Positions 27,189 to 37,334 of a stretch of 49,965 bases of DNA are shown piece by piece. Under the pieces are notes generated by a model. The model did not search any database and was not told where the DNA came from. It saw only the letters and a program-made list of their open reading frames with translations. The translations under genes and the position numbers were made by a program. Within the stretch, counting starts at the first letter, position 1, and the number at the start of each line of letters is the position of its first letter. Origin of the DNA: Acidiferrobacteraceae bacterium (GTDB taxonomy: Bacteria > Pseudomonadota > Gammaproteobacteria > Arenicellales > UBA868); NCBI GenBank assembly GCA_018698075.1, contig JABINT010000031.1, positions 1-49,965 of the forward strand. The letters run 5' to 3'.

Positions 27189-28043
27189 ATGGACTGTCAG
27201 TCGTTTTCTGTCGAAACACCCAGTGCAGGTACGATCTGTGGGCTTCGCTGGGGATCGGCTGATGGAATCCCGGTACTGGCCGCGCATGGCTGGCTGGATA
27301 ACGCCGCGAGTTTCTTGCCGATGGCGCCTTATCTCACCGATCTTAATCTGGTAGCGATCGATCTACCGGGTCATGGTTTTTCACAGCACCGGCCCGAAGG
27401 CGCGCGTTACCATTTAATGGACTACCCGCCAGCTGTGCTCGAGGTCGCTGATGCTCTGGGCTGGAAAGAGCTGGTGCTGTTGGGACATTCCTTGGGTGGC
27501 GCAATCTCAACCACGGTGGCTGTAGCAGCGCCCACGCGTATTCGGGCAATGGTGCTCATCGAAAACCTCGGCCCAGTGTCCCAAGCGGCCGATGGCGCTC
27601 CGGGTCGGCTGCGTGACTCGATCGCAGCTTACGCCAAGCTTCGCGATAAGACTCCGGCTCTGTACCCTGACCTTGAGCCGTTAATCATGGCGCGTGCACG
27701 ACTCGGCAAGATGGGCCACAAAGCCGCACAAGCTTTGGTGAGTCGCAACCTTGCCAAGGTCGAAGGCGGTTATCGCTGGCGCAGCGACCCACGGCTGCGA
27801 CTGCCGTCACCTGTATTTCTAACCGAGTCGCAGGTATTGGCCTATCTTCGCGCCATTGAGACGCCCACCCGGGTACTGCTCGCCAACGATGGCCTGCTGG
27901 CCAAATCTGAAACTTTGACACCTCGCCTTGCATCACTACAAGCCGCGAGCGTGCAATGGTTGAGCGGAACGCATCACCTGCATATGGATGATCCCGAGCC
28001 GGTAGCGACGGCCATTTTGGACTTTCTGTTAAGGCTTGATTAG
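27189..28043 (+). CDS. alpha/beta hydrolase
   Basis: 284 residues with the alpha/beta-hydrolase fold: AAHGWLDNAASF oxyanion-hole region, nucleophile elbow LLGHSLGGAIS, an acid in LLANDGLL, and a catalytic His in SGTHHLHMDDPE. It resembles serine hydrolases close to the MEST/SERHL group. There is no signal peptide. It stands alone between gltA and dacB; the substrate is unknown. The ribosome-binding site (GGAAGG) is rather far from the ATG. Confidence 0.85.
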   Translation: MDCQSFSVETPSAGTICGLRWGSADGIPVLAAHGWLDNAASFLPMAPYLTDLNLVAIDLPGHGFSQHRPEGARYHLMDYPPAVLEVADALGWKELVLLGHSLGGAISTTVAVAAPTRIRAMVLIENLGPVSQAADGAPGRLRDSIAAYAKLRDKTPALYPDLEPLIMARARLGKMGHKAAQALVSRNLAKVEGGYRWRSDPRLRLPSPVFLTESQVLAYLRAIETPTRVLLANDGLLAKSETLTPRLASLQAASVQWLSGTHHLHMDDPEPVATAILDFLLRLD

Positions 28044-28048
28044 TTCGA

Positions 28049-29488
28049 TCAGTTAGCCTCGCGGGGCTGATTCTGGAACAGCGTCTCCAGCAGTTTGTGC
28101 TGGATCTTGATACCAACCGCATTGGTTGCGCGTGGGTGGTTGTGCAGGATCACGATGACCCAGGTGTTTCCAGATGGATCAATGGCATAGCCGGCCAGTG
28201 TGCGCACATCGCGCAGCAGTCCTGTCTTTAATCGAAGCCGACCGGGCCGGGCAATCCCGTAAAAACGCCGGCGCAATGAGCCGTCGACTGTCGCGATTGG
28301 CAGTGAACCGACGAATTCAGGCCACCAGGGCTCGGTGGTTGCTTTTTCCAGCAGTGTGGCCAGGCCTGCAGCGCTGAGTCGCGCATCTCGGGAGAGTCCG
28401 GCACCATTGTCGATACGCAAAGCCGGCATCAATACACCGCTGGCGTCCAGCCAGTCCTCGATAACTTTGGCACCTTTGGCCGGAGTTGCCGGGGTCACCG
28501 CAAACTCGCTGGCGAGGGTTAGCAGTAGATTACGCGCCATCACGTTGTTACTGAATTTGTTGGTGTGCCGAATGACATCGGCCAGCAATACCGAATCGAG
28601 AGTTCCCAGGACTTTGGCTTGTGCCGGGGTTTTACCGTACATCCAGTTGCCCGACAGCGTGCCGCCCAACTCCTGCCACAGGGCCTTGAAAACTCCGTAG
28701 ACGTACTGGCCATGTGGCAGCAGGGTGCGTCGCAGGGTGCTCTGGCCGCAGTTGGCGGGATACGTGCCGCCCAGTTGCACATCTGTTTGCTGTGTGTGAG
28801 CGGTGGACTCAAGGGTGACCCGGTGCAGTCGATTGGCGCAGCTGGTTTTGTCCTGTTTGACTGAATTCACCAGACGCAGGGTCGTGGCAGCGGGATCAGC
28901 ATGGACCGCAAGCCGCCCCATACGCGAATCAAACACCAGTGAGGTAGCACCAAAGTTCACCAGCAGTGCGCTGGGCAGCGTGTTGTAGCTACGTTGATAT
29001 TTGCCGTCGATGGCTTTTCGGCCGATAGCCTTGCGGTCAAACAGGCTGTCATCGAGTACCAGGTTGCCCTGGATATGGGTTAACCCACGTTCGCGCAACT
29101 GCCGCGCCAATAGCCAGAAGCGTTCGATGACCAACCAGGGATCGCCACCCCCGCGCAGGATCAGGTCGCCATGCAGCGTATCGTCCCGCAAGGCGCTATC
29201 AATAAGCACCTCGGTCTGCCAGCGGTGTTGGGTGCCAAGTAGATTGAGTGCAGCCGCGGTTGTGACCAGTTTCATGACTGATGCGGGGTTGCGTGGCGCC
29301 CGACTCTGGTGGGTGATCTGTGATGCCTGGGAGCCCACGCGCCTGATGACCACGCTGATCGAGTCGAGCGGGATACCGTTGGCCCGCATCAATTGGGCGA
29401 CCGGCGCCGGTAGGGTAGCGCCGGCCCCTTGCGATGCAAGGGCGGTGGCAAGCAGTACGCTGACCCGAATAAGTAACTGCACCTTCAT
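28049..29488 (-). CDS. dacB: D-alanyl-D-alanine carboxypeptidase/endopeptidase (PBP4)
   Basis: The ORF track begins at 29545, but Met20 (MKVQLLIRVSVLLATALASQGAGA) gives a proper signal peptide, so the start is placed at 29488 (479 residues). The three penicillin-binding motifs are visible: SxxK in NPASVMKLV, SxN in KFSNNVMAR, and KTG in RLKTGLLRD, separated by the large inserted domains typical of the S13/class C PBP4 family. It trims or cross-link-cleaves peptidoglycan in the periplasm. It is convergent with the hydrolase gene, five bases away. Confidence 0.94.
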   Translation of the reverse strand: MKVQLLIRVSVLLATALASQGAGATLPAPVAQLMRANGIPLDSISVVIRRVGSQASQITHQSRAPRNPASVMKLVTTAAALNLLGTQHRWQTEVLIDSALRDDTLHGDLILRGGGDPWLVIERFWLLARQLRERGLTHIQGNLVLDDSLFDRKAIGRKAIDGKYQRSYNTLPSALLVNFGATSLVFDSRMGRLAVHADPAATTLRLVNSVKQDKTSCANRLHRVTLESTAHTQQTDVQLGGTYPANCGQSTLRRTLLPHGQYVYGVFKALWQELGGTLSGNWMYGKTPAQAKVLGTLDSVLLADVIRHTNKFSNNVMARNLLLTLASEFAVTPATPAKGAKVIEDWLDASGVLMPALRIDNGAGLSRDARLSAAGLATLLEKATTEPWWPEFVGSLPIATVDGSLRRRFYGIARPGRLRLKTGLLRDVRTLAGYAIDPSGNTWVIVILHNHPRATNAVGIKIQHKLLETLFQNQPREAN

Positions 29489-29562
29489 AAGTGAAATTCT
29501 AAACTTCTGCCACAAATGCTGAAAATTTCCGCAAAGACAGTGCATTGTGGCATGGCCAGCGT

Positions 29563-29571
29563 TGCTATAAT
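29563..29571 (+). promoter_or_regulatory. extended -10 promoter of the DUF1820 gene
   Basis: TGCTATAAT, the same extended -10 as at petA, about 42 bases upstream of the ATG at 29613. A poor -35 (TTGTGG) lies 15 bases upstream. Confidence 0.6.
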
Positions 29572-29612
29572 GCGCCCGGCCGCAAAGCCTGACACCAGAT
29601 TTCTATTAAGTC

Positions 29613-29945
29613 ATGACAAAAAAAAGCATCTTCCGGATAATTTTTCACAACCAGGGAAACATCTACGAGGTTTATGCCCGCGAGGTTTCCCAGGGCGGCA
29701 TGTATGCTTTTGTTGAGGTCGGCGAGATCATTTTTGGTGAACGATCCAAGCTGGTGGTGGACCCATCTGACGAAAAACTCAAGAGCGAGTTCTCGGGCGT
29801 CAAGCGCACCTATATTCCGCTGCACGCCATAGTGCGTATTGATGAGGTCGAAAAAGAAGGGCAGGCTAAGATTGTGCCTGCTGGCGAAACCAAAGGGGGC
29901 AATATCGCCTCCTTCCCGATGCCGATCAAGCCGCCTGGATCGTAG
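29613..29945 (+). CDS. DUF1820 family protein
   Basis: 110 residues with the DUF1820 pattern: IFRIIFHNQGNIYEVYAREVSQGGMYAFVEVGEIIFGE and RTYIPLHAIVRIDEVEKEG. It is a small cytoplasmic protein conserved in gammaproteobacteria, of unknown function. It has its own extended -10 promoter and is convergent with msrA. Confidence 0.88.
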   Translation: MTKKSIFRIIFHNQGNIYEVYAREVSQGGMYAFVEVGEIIFGERSKLVVDPSDEKLKSEFSGVKRTYIPLHAIVRIDEVEKEGQAKIVPAGETKGGNIASFPMPIKPPGS

Positions 29946-29954
29946 CCGTTCTCT

Positions 29955-30602
29955 TCAGGGCGCGTTTGATGCAGACCAGGCGCAGCGCACGCCAGTCCCG
30001 CCAAGACCACAGTAACCACCCGGATTTTTGGCGAGGTATTGCTGATGGTAATCCTCGGCATAGAAGAATCTCCCGGCGGGGGCAAATTCAGTTGTAATCT
30101 CAGCAAAGCCGGCATTGCGCAATGCCTTTTGGTATCGAGTGGCTGTGTCACGGGCCATGTCGATCTGTTCTTCATTGCTGGTGTAGATGGCCGAGCGGTA
30201 CTGAGTGCCAATGTCGTTGCTCTGGCGCATGCCCTGGGTAGGGTCGTGCGATTCAAAAAAGACTTTCAGTAGTTGGGCATAACTTATCCGCCGGGGGTCA
30301 AAGATTACCAGCACCGCCTCGGTATGGCCGGTCATCCCTGAGCAGACCTCCTGGTAGGTGGGGTTGGGCGTGCTGCCGCCGGCGTAACCTACGGCCGTCG
30401 TCAATACGCCATCGAGTTCCCAGAAGCAACGCTCCGCCCCCCAGAAGCAGCCCAGTCCAAAGACCGCCTGTTCGGCGTCTGCAGGAAAGGGCGGTTTAAG
30501 CGGTGCGCCATTCACATAGTGTTGTTTTGCAACCAGCACCGCCTCGGTCCGCCCTGGAAGCGCGTTGGCCGGTGAGGGAATCGTGAAGTTACTCTGGAGC
30601 AT
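29955..30602 (-). CDS. msrA: peptide-methionine (S)-S-oxide reductase
   Basis: 215 residues. [13 protein letters not shown] holds the catalytic Cys52, followed by the conserved [18 protein letters not shown] and [22 protein letters not shown]; the C-terminal resolving Cys lie in the [11 protein letters not shown] tail. It has the N-terminal extension of E. coli-type MsrA and no signal peptide. It repairs oxidised Met. A short tandem heptamer lies in its leader. Confidence 0.95.
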   Translation of the reverse strand: MLQSNFTIPSPANALPGRTEAVLVAKQHYVNGAPLKPPFPADAEQAVFGLGCFWGAERCFWELDGVLTTAVGYAGGSTPNPTYQEVCSGMTGHTEAVLVIFDPRRISYAQLLKVFFESHDPTQGMRQSNDIGTQYRSAIYTSNEEQIDMARDTATRYQKALRNAGFAEITTEFAPAGRFFYAEDYHQQYLAKNPGGYCGLGGTGVRCAWSASNAP

Positions 30603-30613
30603 CGTAGTTTTGT

Positions 30614-30633
30614 GTTTGAGGTTTGAGGTTTGA
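30614..30633. repeat. short tandem heptamer upstream of msrA
   Basis: GTTTGAG occurs twice with a third six-base partial copy (30614-30633), 12 bases before the msrA start codon, on the strand opposite to the gene. Slippage here could change the leader length. Confidence 0.6.
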
Positions 30634-30641
30634 TGCCAAGT

Positions 30642-31499
30642 TTAGTGGTTGCTGCGGGCCACGCGGCGTGCAGTGCTTACCCGTGCCTGGCCTGCGTAGT
30701 CGTTGAAGCGGGCGATAGAGCCAAGGCCAGCGCCCAACAGCAATTCATCCAGTGCAGATCGCTGGTCATGGCCGTGTTCCAGTGCCAGCATCCCACCGGG
30801 CTTTAGGCAGTCGCTGGCACCCGCGCAAATCTGGCGGATGGCGCTAAGGCCATCAGGGCCAGAAAAAAGAGCCTCTCGTGGCTCAAAAAGGGATGGGCCG
30901 CGTTCCAGTGCCGGATCACCCTCGCGCACGTAGGGTGGATTGCTGACGATGATGTCGAAGGCTTGTCCTTGCAGCGGGACTAGCCAGTCACCTAGCTCAA
31001 ACGTGACCTCAAGGTTCAGGCGCTTGGCATTGTCGCTTGCCTGGGCGAGCGCCCGCCTGGATGAGTCCGTTGCCACGATACGTGCAAGGGGGCGTTCGCT
31101 GGCAAGTGCCAGCGCGATGGCGCCGCTGCCGGTACCAAGGTCTGCGATATCCACCGGTGAATCGGCCGGTGTGGCATCGAGCACTGCCTGCACCAGGATT
31201 TCGGTTTCGGGCCGCGGCACCAGGGTGTCCTGACTAAGAGCAAGATCCAGCGACCAGAACTCTTTGTGTCCCAGGATGTACGCAATGGGTTCCCCGGTAC
31301 GGCGGCGCTCGACCAGTGCCAGTAGTTGTCGGCCTTGTGTAGAGCTTATGGCTTTTTCAGGATCGCGGGCAAAAGTCGTGCGATCAATGCCGCAGGCGGC
31401 TTGCAGCAGAATCTCGGCATCCAGACGCGGCGAATCACTTTGCCCGGTCAGCGCCTGGCATGCCTGGTGCAATAGTGCCGAGGCGGTGGATTCAGCCAC
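30642..31499 (-). CDS. prmC: release factor glutamine methyltransferase
   Basis: 285 residues. An N-terminal helical domain is followed by a SAM-binding domain with [11 protein letters not shown] (120-130) and the signature NPPYV (187-191) that binds the substrate glutamine. It methylates the GGQ glutamine of RF1 and RF2. It overlaps prfA by eight bases and is the last gene of hemA-prfA-prmC. Confidence 0.96.
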   Translation of the reverse strand: MAESTASALLHQACQALTGQSDSPRLDAEILLQAACGIDRTTFARDPEKAISSTQGRQLLALVERRRTGEPIAYILGHKEFWSLDLALSQDTLVPRPETEILVQAVLDATPADSPVDIADLGTGSGAIALALASERPLARIVATDSSRRALAQASDNAKRLNLEVTFELGDWLVPLQGQAFDIIVSNPPYVREGDPALERGPSLFEPREALFSGPDGLSAIRQICAGASDCLKPGGMLALEHGHDQRSALDELLLGAGLGSIARFNDYAGQARVSTARRVARSNH

Positions 31500-32577
31500 T
31501 ACTCATCGTCGCCAACAGGTCTGCCTGGTATTCGGCAATTAGCGGCTCGATGACTGGCTTCAGATCTCCAGACAGGACCTCATCGAGTTTGTACAGCGTC
31601 AGGTTGATGCGGTGATCGGTGACCCGGCCTTGCGGAAAATTGTAGGTTCGGATGCGCTCGGAACGATCACCGCTACCGACCAGGCTGCGCCGGTTTTGCG
31701 CTTCTTCGCTTTTTTGCTGGCTGATTTTTGCTTCGAGCAGGCGTGAGCGCAGGACCGACATGGCCCGTGCTTTATTTTTGTGCTGCGAGCGTTCGTCCTG
31801 GCACTCCACAACGACGCCCGTAGGCAGGTGAGTGATCCGCACTGCTGAATCGGTACGGTTCACATGCTGGCCGCCGGCCCCGGAGGCACGAAAGGTGTCT
31901 ATTCGCAAGTCAGTGGTGTTGATTTCAACATCATCAATCTCGTCGGCTTCAGGCATGACTGCGACGGTACAGGCCGAGGTATGTATCCGCCCCTGTGCTT
32001 CGGTTTCAGGAACGCGCTGCACCCGGTGGGCGCCGGATTCAAACTTCAGTTGTGAATAGGCGCCGCGTCCGGCAACACGGCTGATGATCTCCTTATAGCC
32101 GCCGTGCTCGCCCGGGCTCTGGCTCACGACCTCGACCTGCCAGTTGCGTTTTTCCGCATAGAGGTTGTACATGCGAAAGAGGTCACCGGCAAAAAGCGCA
32201 GCTTCGTCGCCGCCGGTGCCGGCCCGCACTTCGAGAAAGATATTGCGCTCGTCGTTAGGGTCGCGTGGAATGAGCAACTTGCGAAGCGCCTGCTGGCTCT
32301 GCTCTAGCTCGGATTGCAACCGCGGCATCTCATCATGAGCCATGCGCCGGATCGAGGGGTCACCGTCTTCCAGCATGCCGCGGGTTTCGGATAGTTCTCC
32401 ATCGAGGATCTGGTAGTGCTGAAAATGCTCTCCCACCGGACTAATGTCGGCGAGTTCGATCGACAAATCACGAAATGAGTTCTGGTGGGCAATCACCGTG
32501 GGATCTGAGAGCAGCGCGTTGATCTCTTCTTGGCGCTCAAGCAGGCGCTCGAGTTTGACTCGCATCGTCGGGTTCAT
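31492..32577 (-). CDS. prfA: peptide chain release factor 1
   Basis: 361 residues. GGQ at 235-237 ([10 protein letters not shown]) is the peptidyl-hydrolysis motif, and the PxT tripeptide PET near 190-192 reads UAA/UAG stop codons. Full length. It sits two bases after hemA and overlaps prmC, whose product modifies it. Confidence 0.97.
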   Translation of the reverse strand: MNPTMRVKLERLLERQEEINALLSDPTVIAHQNSFRDLSIELADISPVGEHFQHYQILDGELSETRGMLEDGDPSIRRMAHDEMPRLQSELEQSQQALRKLLIPRDPNDERNIFLEVRAGTGGDEAALFAGDLFRMYNLYAEKRNWQVEVVSQSPGEHGGYKEIISRVAGRGAYSQLKFESGAHRVQRVPETEAQGRIHTSACTVAVMPEADEIDDVEINTTDLRIDTFRASGAGGQHVNRTDSAVRITHLPTGVVVECQDERSQHKNKARAMSVLRSRLLEAKISQQKSEEAQNRRSLVGSGDRSERIRTYNFPQGRVTDHRINLTLYKLDEVLSGDLKPVIEPLIAEYQADLLATMSSG

Positions 32578-32579
32578 GT

Positions 32580-33833
32580 TCAGGGGGCGAGCTTGAACAG
32601 TCGTCGGGCAGTGCTGATCAGGCTGGCATTGCCTTCCTGGCCAGCTTGTTTCAGCGCCTGACTGGGTCCGTGGGCAAATTTGCGCGAGAGATTGCGGGCG
32701 AAATGCTCCAGAACCTGTTGCGGATTCTCACCGTTGGCAAGGCGCCGCTGGGCATCTTCCAGTTCAGTCTCACCGAGTGCTTCTATCTTGTCGCGCAAAG
32801 AACGGATAGTTGGCACCGAATCCAGCGAGCGCATCCAGTGCATAAAGCGCATGACTTGCAGGTCGATGATCTTCTCGGCTTCGACTGCCGCTTCCTGGCG
32901 CGAGGTTTGGTTGGCAGTAACGACATTTTGCAGATCATCGACCGTATACAGGAAGACATCATCGAGTTCGTCCACTTCGCCCTCGATATCGCGGGGAACC
33001 GCGAGATCGATCATGAACATGGGTCGATGCCGCCGTTTGCGTAGCGCGCTTTCGACAGTACCCTTGCCGAGGATCGGCAGAGTGCTCGCGGTCGAAGCTA
33101 CGATGATGTCGGCTTCATGTAGCCGGGCGGGTATCTCGGCGAGCGAGATAGCCTCGCTACCCAATTGGCTGGTGAGTGCCTGGGCCCGCTCAATGGACCG
33201 ATTGGCGACGATAATGTGGCGAACTTCATTCTGCTTGAGATGGCGTGCCACCAGTTCGATCGTTTCTCCGGCACCGATCAGCAGCACTGTCTGTTCCTGC
33301 AGTCGCGAGAATATCCGCTTTGCCAGATCCACCGCTGCAAAGGCCACGGATACCGCGTTGGCACCGATGGCGGTATCCGTGCGGATTTGCTTGGCAACCA
33401 AGAAGGTGTGCTGGAATAGACGATTGAGGATTTTGCCGGTAGTTCCTGCCTGGTGAGCGACCGAAAAAGCCGTTTTCATTTGCCCTAGAATCTGAGGTTC
33501 TCCCAGTACCATGGAGTCCAAGCCCGAGGCCACGCGAAAGGCATGCTGGACTGCCTGTTCCCCGGGCAGCGTATAGGTTGAGCTATTCAGGGCATCTTCA
33601 GGCAGATCACCGTATTCACGAAGCCAGTTAAAAACCGGGGCAGTTGCTATCTGCTCCTGACGACAATAAATCTCGGTTCGGTTGCAGGTCGATAAGATAG
33701 TCGCCTCTTGGACCTGCGGGCTTGCCACAAGGGAGCGAACCGCGTCCGGTAATTGTTCCGGCGAGAACGCGGTTCGTTCACGCAGGGCAACCGGGGCCGT
33801 GCGGTGATTGAGACCTAGAGTGAGAAGATACAT
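32580..33833 (-). CDS. hemA: glutamyl-tRNA reductase
   Basis: 417 residues. Catalytic Cys50 lies in [11 protein letters not shown]; the NADPH domain has [17 protein letters not shown]; the C-terminal helical dimerization domain is complete. It catalyses the first committed step of tetrapyrrole synthesis from Glu-tRNA. It is the first gene of hemA-prfA-prmC and divergent from the lolB block, the standard gammaproteobacterial arrangement. Confidence 0.97.
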   Translation of the reverse strand: MYLLTLGLNHRTAPVALRERTAFSPEQLPDAVRSLVASPQVQEATILSTCNRTEIYCRQEQIATAPVFNWLREYGDLPEDALNSSTYTLPGEQAVQHAFRVASGLDSMVLGEPQILGQMKTAFSVAHQAGTTGKILNRLFQHTFLVAKQIRTDTAIGANAVSVAFAAVDLAKRIFSRLQEQTVLLIGAGETIELVARHLKQNEVRHIIVANRSIERAQALTSQLGSEAISLAEIPARLHEADIIVASTASTLPILGKGTVESALRKRRHRPMFMIDLAVPRDIEGEVDELDDVFLYTVDDLQNVVTANQTSRQEAAVEAEKIIDLQVMRFMHWMRSLDSVPTIRSLRDKIEALGETELEDAQRRLANGENPQQVLEHFARNLSRKFAHGPSQALKQAGQEGNASLISTARRLFKLAP

Positions 33834-33965
33834 AGAATCAATATTTTACGATTTTTGGATGCAATTTTCACTGACCCAGAGCCTTTGTAAGGCTGTTAGC
33901 GCCAAGCACTGGGCGAAAACCGCCCTGGCGGATCGAGGCGCCTTCACCGTTAGGGCAACGATTCT

Positions 33966-33973
33966 GCTATTCT
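33966..33973 (+). promoter_or_regulatory. -10 element of the TPR-lolB-ispE operon
   Basis: TGCTATTCT resembles an extended -10. If used, transcription starts near 33980, after the GTG at 33976, which argues for the downstream GTG (34015) as the real start of the next gene. Confidence 0.4.
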
Positions 33974-34014
33974 GAGTGATTGAGCGCCGATGGGCGTTTA
34001 TTTGCGAGTTTTAC

Positions 34015-35724
34015 GTGACACACTTCAATTTTTCCACGACTGGCCTGCTATGTACCTTATTGGCATTGTCCGGTTGCGTCGGCGTTGCGCCGGCACCCAA
34101 TAGCGCCAGTGCGCAAGAGCAGCACCCGCTGGTGGTGGCAGGTCTTTCCCAGGATCTGGTCTTTGAATACCTGCTTGGCGATGTAGCGGCCCGTCGCGGC
34201 GATCCGGTCACTGCGGCACAAGCTATGGCCCGCGCAGCAATACTTTCGGGCAACGCGCGGATTACGGTACGTGCTTTTGCCTTGGCCATAGAAGTGCGCG
34301 AGTTTGAGCGGGCCCTGGAACTCAGCGAACTCCTGGTATCGATTACCCCGGAGGATCCAAGGGCCCTGGCTATGCGGCTACAGGCCTTGATTATGCTCGA
34401 CCGTGGGCAGGCTGTGTTCGATGCGTTGGTAGAGTTGATCGACACGATGCCCGAGAAAACGGCTGTCCTGTTGGAGCATATTGTGCAGATCCTGGGGCAG
34501 CAGGCGGATCCGGGTCGTTGGCTGGGTTTGATGCAGCGCATCGCCACTCATTACCATGAACTTGATTCGGCACAATGGGCAGCCGCCTGGCTTGGCTACC
34601 GCGTTGGTGATGAGGAGGCAGCACAAGCGGCGCTTGACCGGGCCATGGAGTTGACACCTGGGTGGGAGGAAGCTGCGCTGCTGAAGTTTTCATACCTTCG
34701 CGAGCACGGTGACCGCGAGCGAGTAAGTGCTTACGCCAACGAGTATCTTGATGCCTATGCTGACCGGCCTCGGTTTCGTCTGACGTATGCCCGGTTGCTG
34801 GCACAATGGAACGAGAATCGTGCGGCGCTTGCACAGTTCGACAAACTGCTCGAATCTGACCCAGACAGTATCGATGCCCTGTACGCAGCCGGCGCACTCA
34901 ACCTCGACCGCGGTGATCTGGCTCGTGCCCGTGAGCATTTTGAGCATGTATTGGCGCTTTTCCCTAACGAGGATCGCGCCCGACTTTATCTTGGTCGAAT
35001 CGCCAGTGAACAGGGCGACTACGATGTCGCGCTGACATTATTGCGAGAGGTGGTTTCACGGGAGTTGTATTTCGATGCGCAAATGCGCGTTGGTTTTGTC
35101 CTGGCAGATGCCGGGCGTATCGATGAGGCCTTGGAACATCTGGCTGATGTCACACCAAAGTCACGCGATGAGCAGGTGCGGGTGTACCTGGCACGCGAAC
35201 AGGTGCTGCGCGACAGCGGCCAGCCGGAGCAGGCGCTGAAGCTGTTGGATGCGGCGCTGGTTGATCTGCCGGATGACCTCGATCTGCTCTATGCCCGCGG
35301 GCTCGTGACCGCGATGCTGGATCAGGTGGTCGAACACGAGCGCGATATGCGCCGGCTCATCGAGTTGGATCCCCAGAATGCGCATGCCTACAACGCGTTG
35401 GGCTATACACTGGCCGACAAGACCGAGCGCTTCGAAGAAGCTCTGGCACTTATAGAAAAGGCGCTTGTGCTGTTACCGGGTGACCCCTATGTTCTCGATA
35501 GCCTGGGGTGGGTGCATTACCGGCGGGGCAACCTAAAGCTCGCGCTTGAATACCTGACTCTGGCAATGGATCAGCAGCCCGATGCCGAGATTGCTGCACA
35601 TTTGGGTGAGGTCTTGTGGCATCTGGGCGACAAGGCAGAGGCGATCTTGGCCTGGGAAGACGGCAAGAGTAATGATTCCGACAATCCGGTACTAATTGAG
35701 ACGCTGCGGAAATTCGGCCAGTGA
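34015..35724 (+). CDS. TPR-repeat lipoprotein upstream of lolB
   Basis: The ORF track starts at GTG 33976; GTG 34015 is preferred because it gives a short lipoprotein signal (THFNFSTTGLLCTLLALSGC) and lies after the likely promoter. The mature protein carries many tetratricopeptide repeats (for example IDALYAAGALNLDRGDLARAREHF; NAHAYNALGYTLADKTERFEEAL). A TPR protein is regularly found beside lolB in gammaproteobacteria, and a role in outer-membrane lipoprotein or envelope assembly is inferred from position. The stop overlaps lolB (GTGA). Confidence 0.88.
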   Translation: MTHFNFSTTGLLCTLLALSGCVGVAPAPNSASAQEQHPLVVAGLSQDLVFEYLLGDVAARRGDPVTAAQAMARAAILSGNARITVRAFALAIEVREFERALELSELLVSITPEDPRALAMRLQALIMLDRGQAVFDALVELIDTMPEKTAVLLEHIVQILGQQADPGRWLGLMQRIATHYHELDSAQWAAAWLGYRVGDEEAAQAALDRAMELTPGWEEAALLKFSYLREHGDRERVSAYANEYLDAYADRPRFRLTYARLLAQWNENRAALAQFDKLLESDPDSIDALYAAGALNLDRGDLARAREHFEHVLALFPNEDRARLYLGRIASEQGDYDVALTLLREVVSRELYFDAQMRVGFVLADAGRIDEALEHLADVTPKSRDEQVRVYLAREQVLRDSGQPEQALKLLDAALVDLPDDLDLLYARGLVTAMLDQVVEHERDMRRLIELDPQNAHAYNALGYTLADKTERFEEALALIEKALVLLPGDPYVLDSLGWVHYRRGNLKLALEYLTLAMDQQPDAEIAAHLGEVLWHLGDKAEAILAWEDGKSNDSDNPVLIETLRKFGQ

Positions 35725-36395
35725 TCCGCGGCGGATGTGCCTTGCTTGCAGCAATACTGCTAAGTGGTGGCTGCGCCAGGATACCGCCTGCGGCATTAGC
35801 GCCTAGCGCAGCCGATGCGCTTTGGGCGGCACGCCAGGAACAGCTTAATAATCTGCGGCAGTGGAATCTGCGTGGACGTGTCGCCATACGCACCTCGGAG
35901 TCGGGCGCCAGTGCACACCTACGTTGGGAGCGTAAAGATCAGCAGAGCCGGATTGATCTTTTTGGTGCTTTCGGCGGTGGCAAAGCCCGTTTGTGGGTTG
36001 ACGAAAACGGTGCCCGGTTGCGTGACCACCAGGGCCAGGAATTTGAGGCAGACAGTGCCACCCAAGTCCTTGCTGACGGCACCGGCTGGCATATCCCCCT
36101 TGATGAGCTGGGCTACTGGATTCGGGGGCTACCCGCTCCAAGTGAGGTCCGGGCGATAGAAACTGATGCTCGCGGGGCTTTGATTTCACTCAGCCAACTG
36201 GGGTGGGATATCACCTATTCTGAGTACGCGGTGTTCGACGAAAAGGAGCTACCCCGTAAGATCCGAATGGTGGCCTGGCCTGATACCGTGAAAAACTTCT
36301 CGACCCACGCGGGGCTGATAGGGGATACCCTGATTGTAAAAATACTGATCGAACACTGGAGCGAGCGGGCTACCGTCAAAGAGATGGAGCAATGA
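35721..36395 (+). CDS. lolB: outer-membrane lipoprotein receptor LolB
   Basis: 224 residues. The lipobox ILLSGGC is followed by the LolB fold: LNNLRQWNLRGRVAIRT, ARLWVDENGARL and YWIRGLPAPS, the hydrophobic-cavity strands. It accepts lipoproteins from LolA and inserts them in the outer membrane. It starts at a GTG overlapping the TPR gene and overlaps ispE by four bases. Confidence 0.93.
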   Translation: MIRGGCALLAAILLSGGCARIPPAALAPSAADALWAARQEQLNNLRQWNLRGRVAIRTSESGASAHLRWERKDQQSRIDLFGAFGGGKARLWVDENGARLRDHQGQEFEADSATQVLADGTGWHIPLDELGYWIRGLPAPSEVRAIETDARGALISLSQLGWDITYSEYAVFDEKELPRKIRMVAWPDTVKNFSTHAGLIGDTLIVKILIEHWSERATVKEMEQ

Positions 36396-37225
36396 GCAGT
36401 TGGCTGGCACCCGCAAAACTTAATCTGTTTTTACACGTAGTTGGCCAGCGTGACGATGGACTGCACGAGTTGCAGACGCTCTTTCAGTTGCTCGACTATG
36501 GCGATACGCTGGATTTTGATGCCCGCCGTGACGGTGTGATCCGGCGTCTGGGTGCGCCGCAATTGCCTGATGACGACCTGAGTGTACGCGCAGCGCGCGC
36601 CCTGCAGGCAGCAAGCGGCACTACCCTTGGGGCCGATATTCATCTTACTAAGCGAATCCCTGTTGGGGCGGGTCTCGGTGGTGGGAGCTCTGACGCTGCC
36701 ACCGTGCTTGTCGCGTTGAATCGGATATGGAATACAGGTTTCAGCCGGGCAGAATTGACTCAACTTGGACTGGCGTTAGGGGCGGATGTCCCGTTATTTG
36801 TCGGTGGCTGCTCAGCCTGGGGTGAGGGAGTGGGCGAGCGACTATTGCCAACAATCCTGCCAGAGCAGCAATACTGTGTGATTTGGCCCCAAGTCAGTGT
36901 CTCGACCGGGATTATATTTGCTGATCGCGAATTGACACGAAACAGCCCGCGAATCAGAATACCGGGCCCATTTGAGGGTGATCGGCGCAACGATCTGGAG
37001 CCGGTGGCAAGACGACAGTTTCCTGAGGTAGGGCAGTGCCTGGATTGGCTGGGCAAATTTGGTCCCACCCGAATGTCGGGCAGTGGGTCAGCGGCTTTCG
37101 TGGCAGTGGTTGATAACCACGCTGGCCAGCAGATTCTTGACCAGCTGCCTGCCGTATACAGTGGCCTGGTTGCCCGGGGAATTAACCAGAACCCGGCGTT
37201 TGCCGATGAATCTGATGGGGTGTAG
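36392..37225 (+). CDS. ispE: 4-diphosphocytidyl-2-C-methyl-D-erythritol kinase
   Basis: 277 residues of the GHMP kinase family. The ATP-binding glycine-rich motif PVGAGLGGGSSDAAT is at 90-104; the N-terminus has LAPAKLNLFLHVVGQRDDGLHEL and the C-terminal motif MSGSGSAAF. It is the MEP isoprenoid pathway kinase. Its last codons and stop codon (TAG at 37223-37225) lie inside the following tRNA-Gln gene, an overlap of ten bases. Confidence 0.96.
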   Translation: MSSWLAPAKLNLFLHVVGQRDDGLHELQTLFQLLDYGDTLDFDARRDGVIRRLGAPQLPDDDLSVRAARALQAASGTTLGADIHLTKRIPVGAGLGGGSSDAATVLVALNRIWNTGFSRAELTQLGLALGADVPLFVGGCSAWGEGVGERLLPTILPEQQYCVIWPQVSVSTGIIFADRELTRNSPRIRIPGPFEGDRRNDLEPVARRQFPEVGQCLDWLGKFGPTRMSGSGSAAFVAVVDNHAGQQILDQLPAVYSGLVARGINQNPAFADESDGV

Positions 37226-37290
37226 CCAAGTGGTAAGGCACCGGATTTTGATTCCGGTATTCCCAGGTTCGAATCCTGGCACCCCAGCCA
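37216..37290 (+). tRNA. tRNA-Gln (anticodon TTG), CCA encoded
   Basis: Acceptor stem TGGGGTG pairs with CACCCCA; discriminator G and encoded CCA follow. The anticodon stem CCGGA/TCCGG encloses loop TTTTGAT, giving anticodon TTG, which reads CAA. D loop and T loop (GGTTCGAATCC) are standard. The sequence closely resembles E. coli tRNA-Gln. The 5' ten bases are also the end of ispE. Confidence 0.97.
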
Positions 37291-37334
37291 CTTGCTAAAG
37301 TTCCAACCCCTGACACCAAAGCGACAAGAATCTC

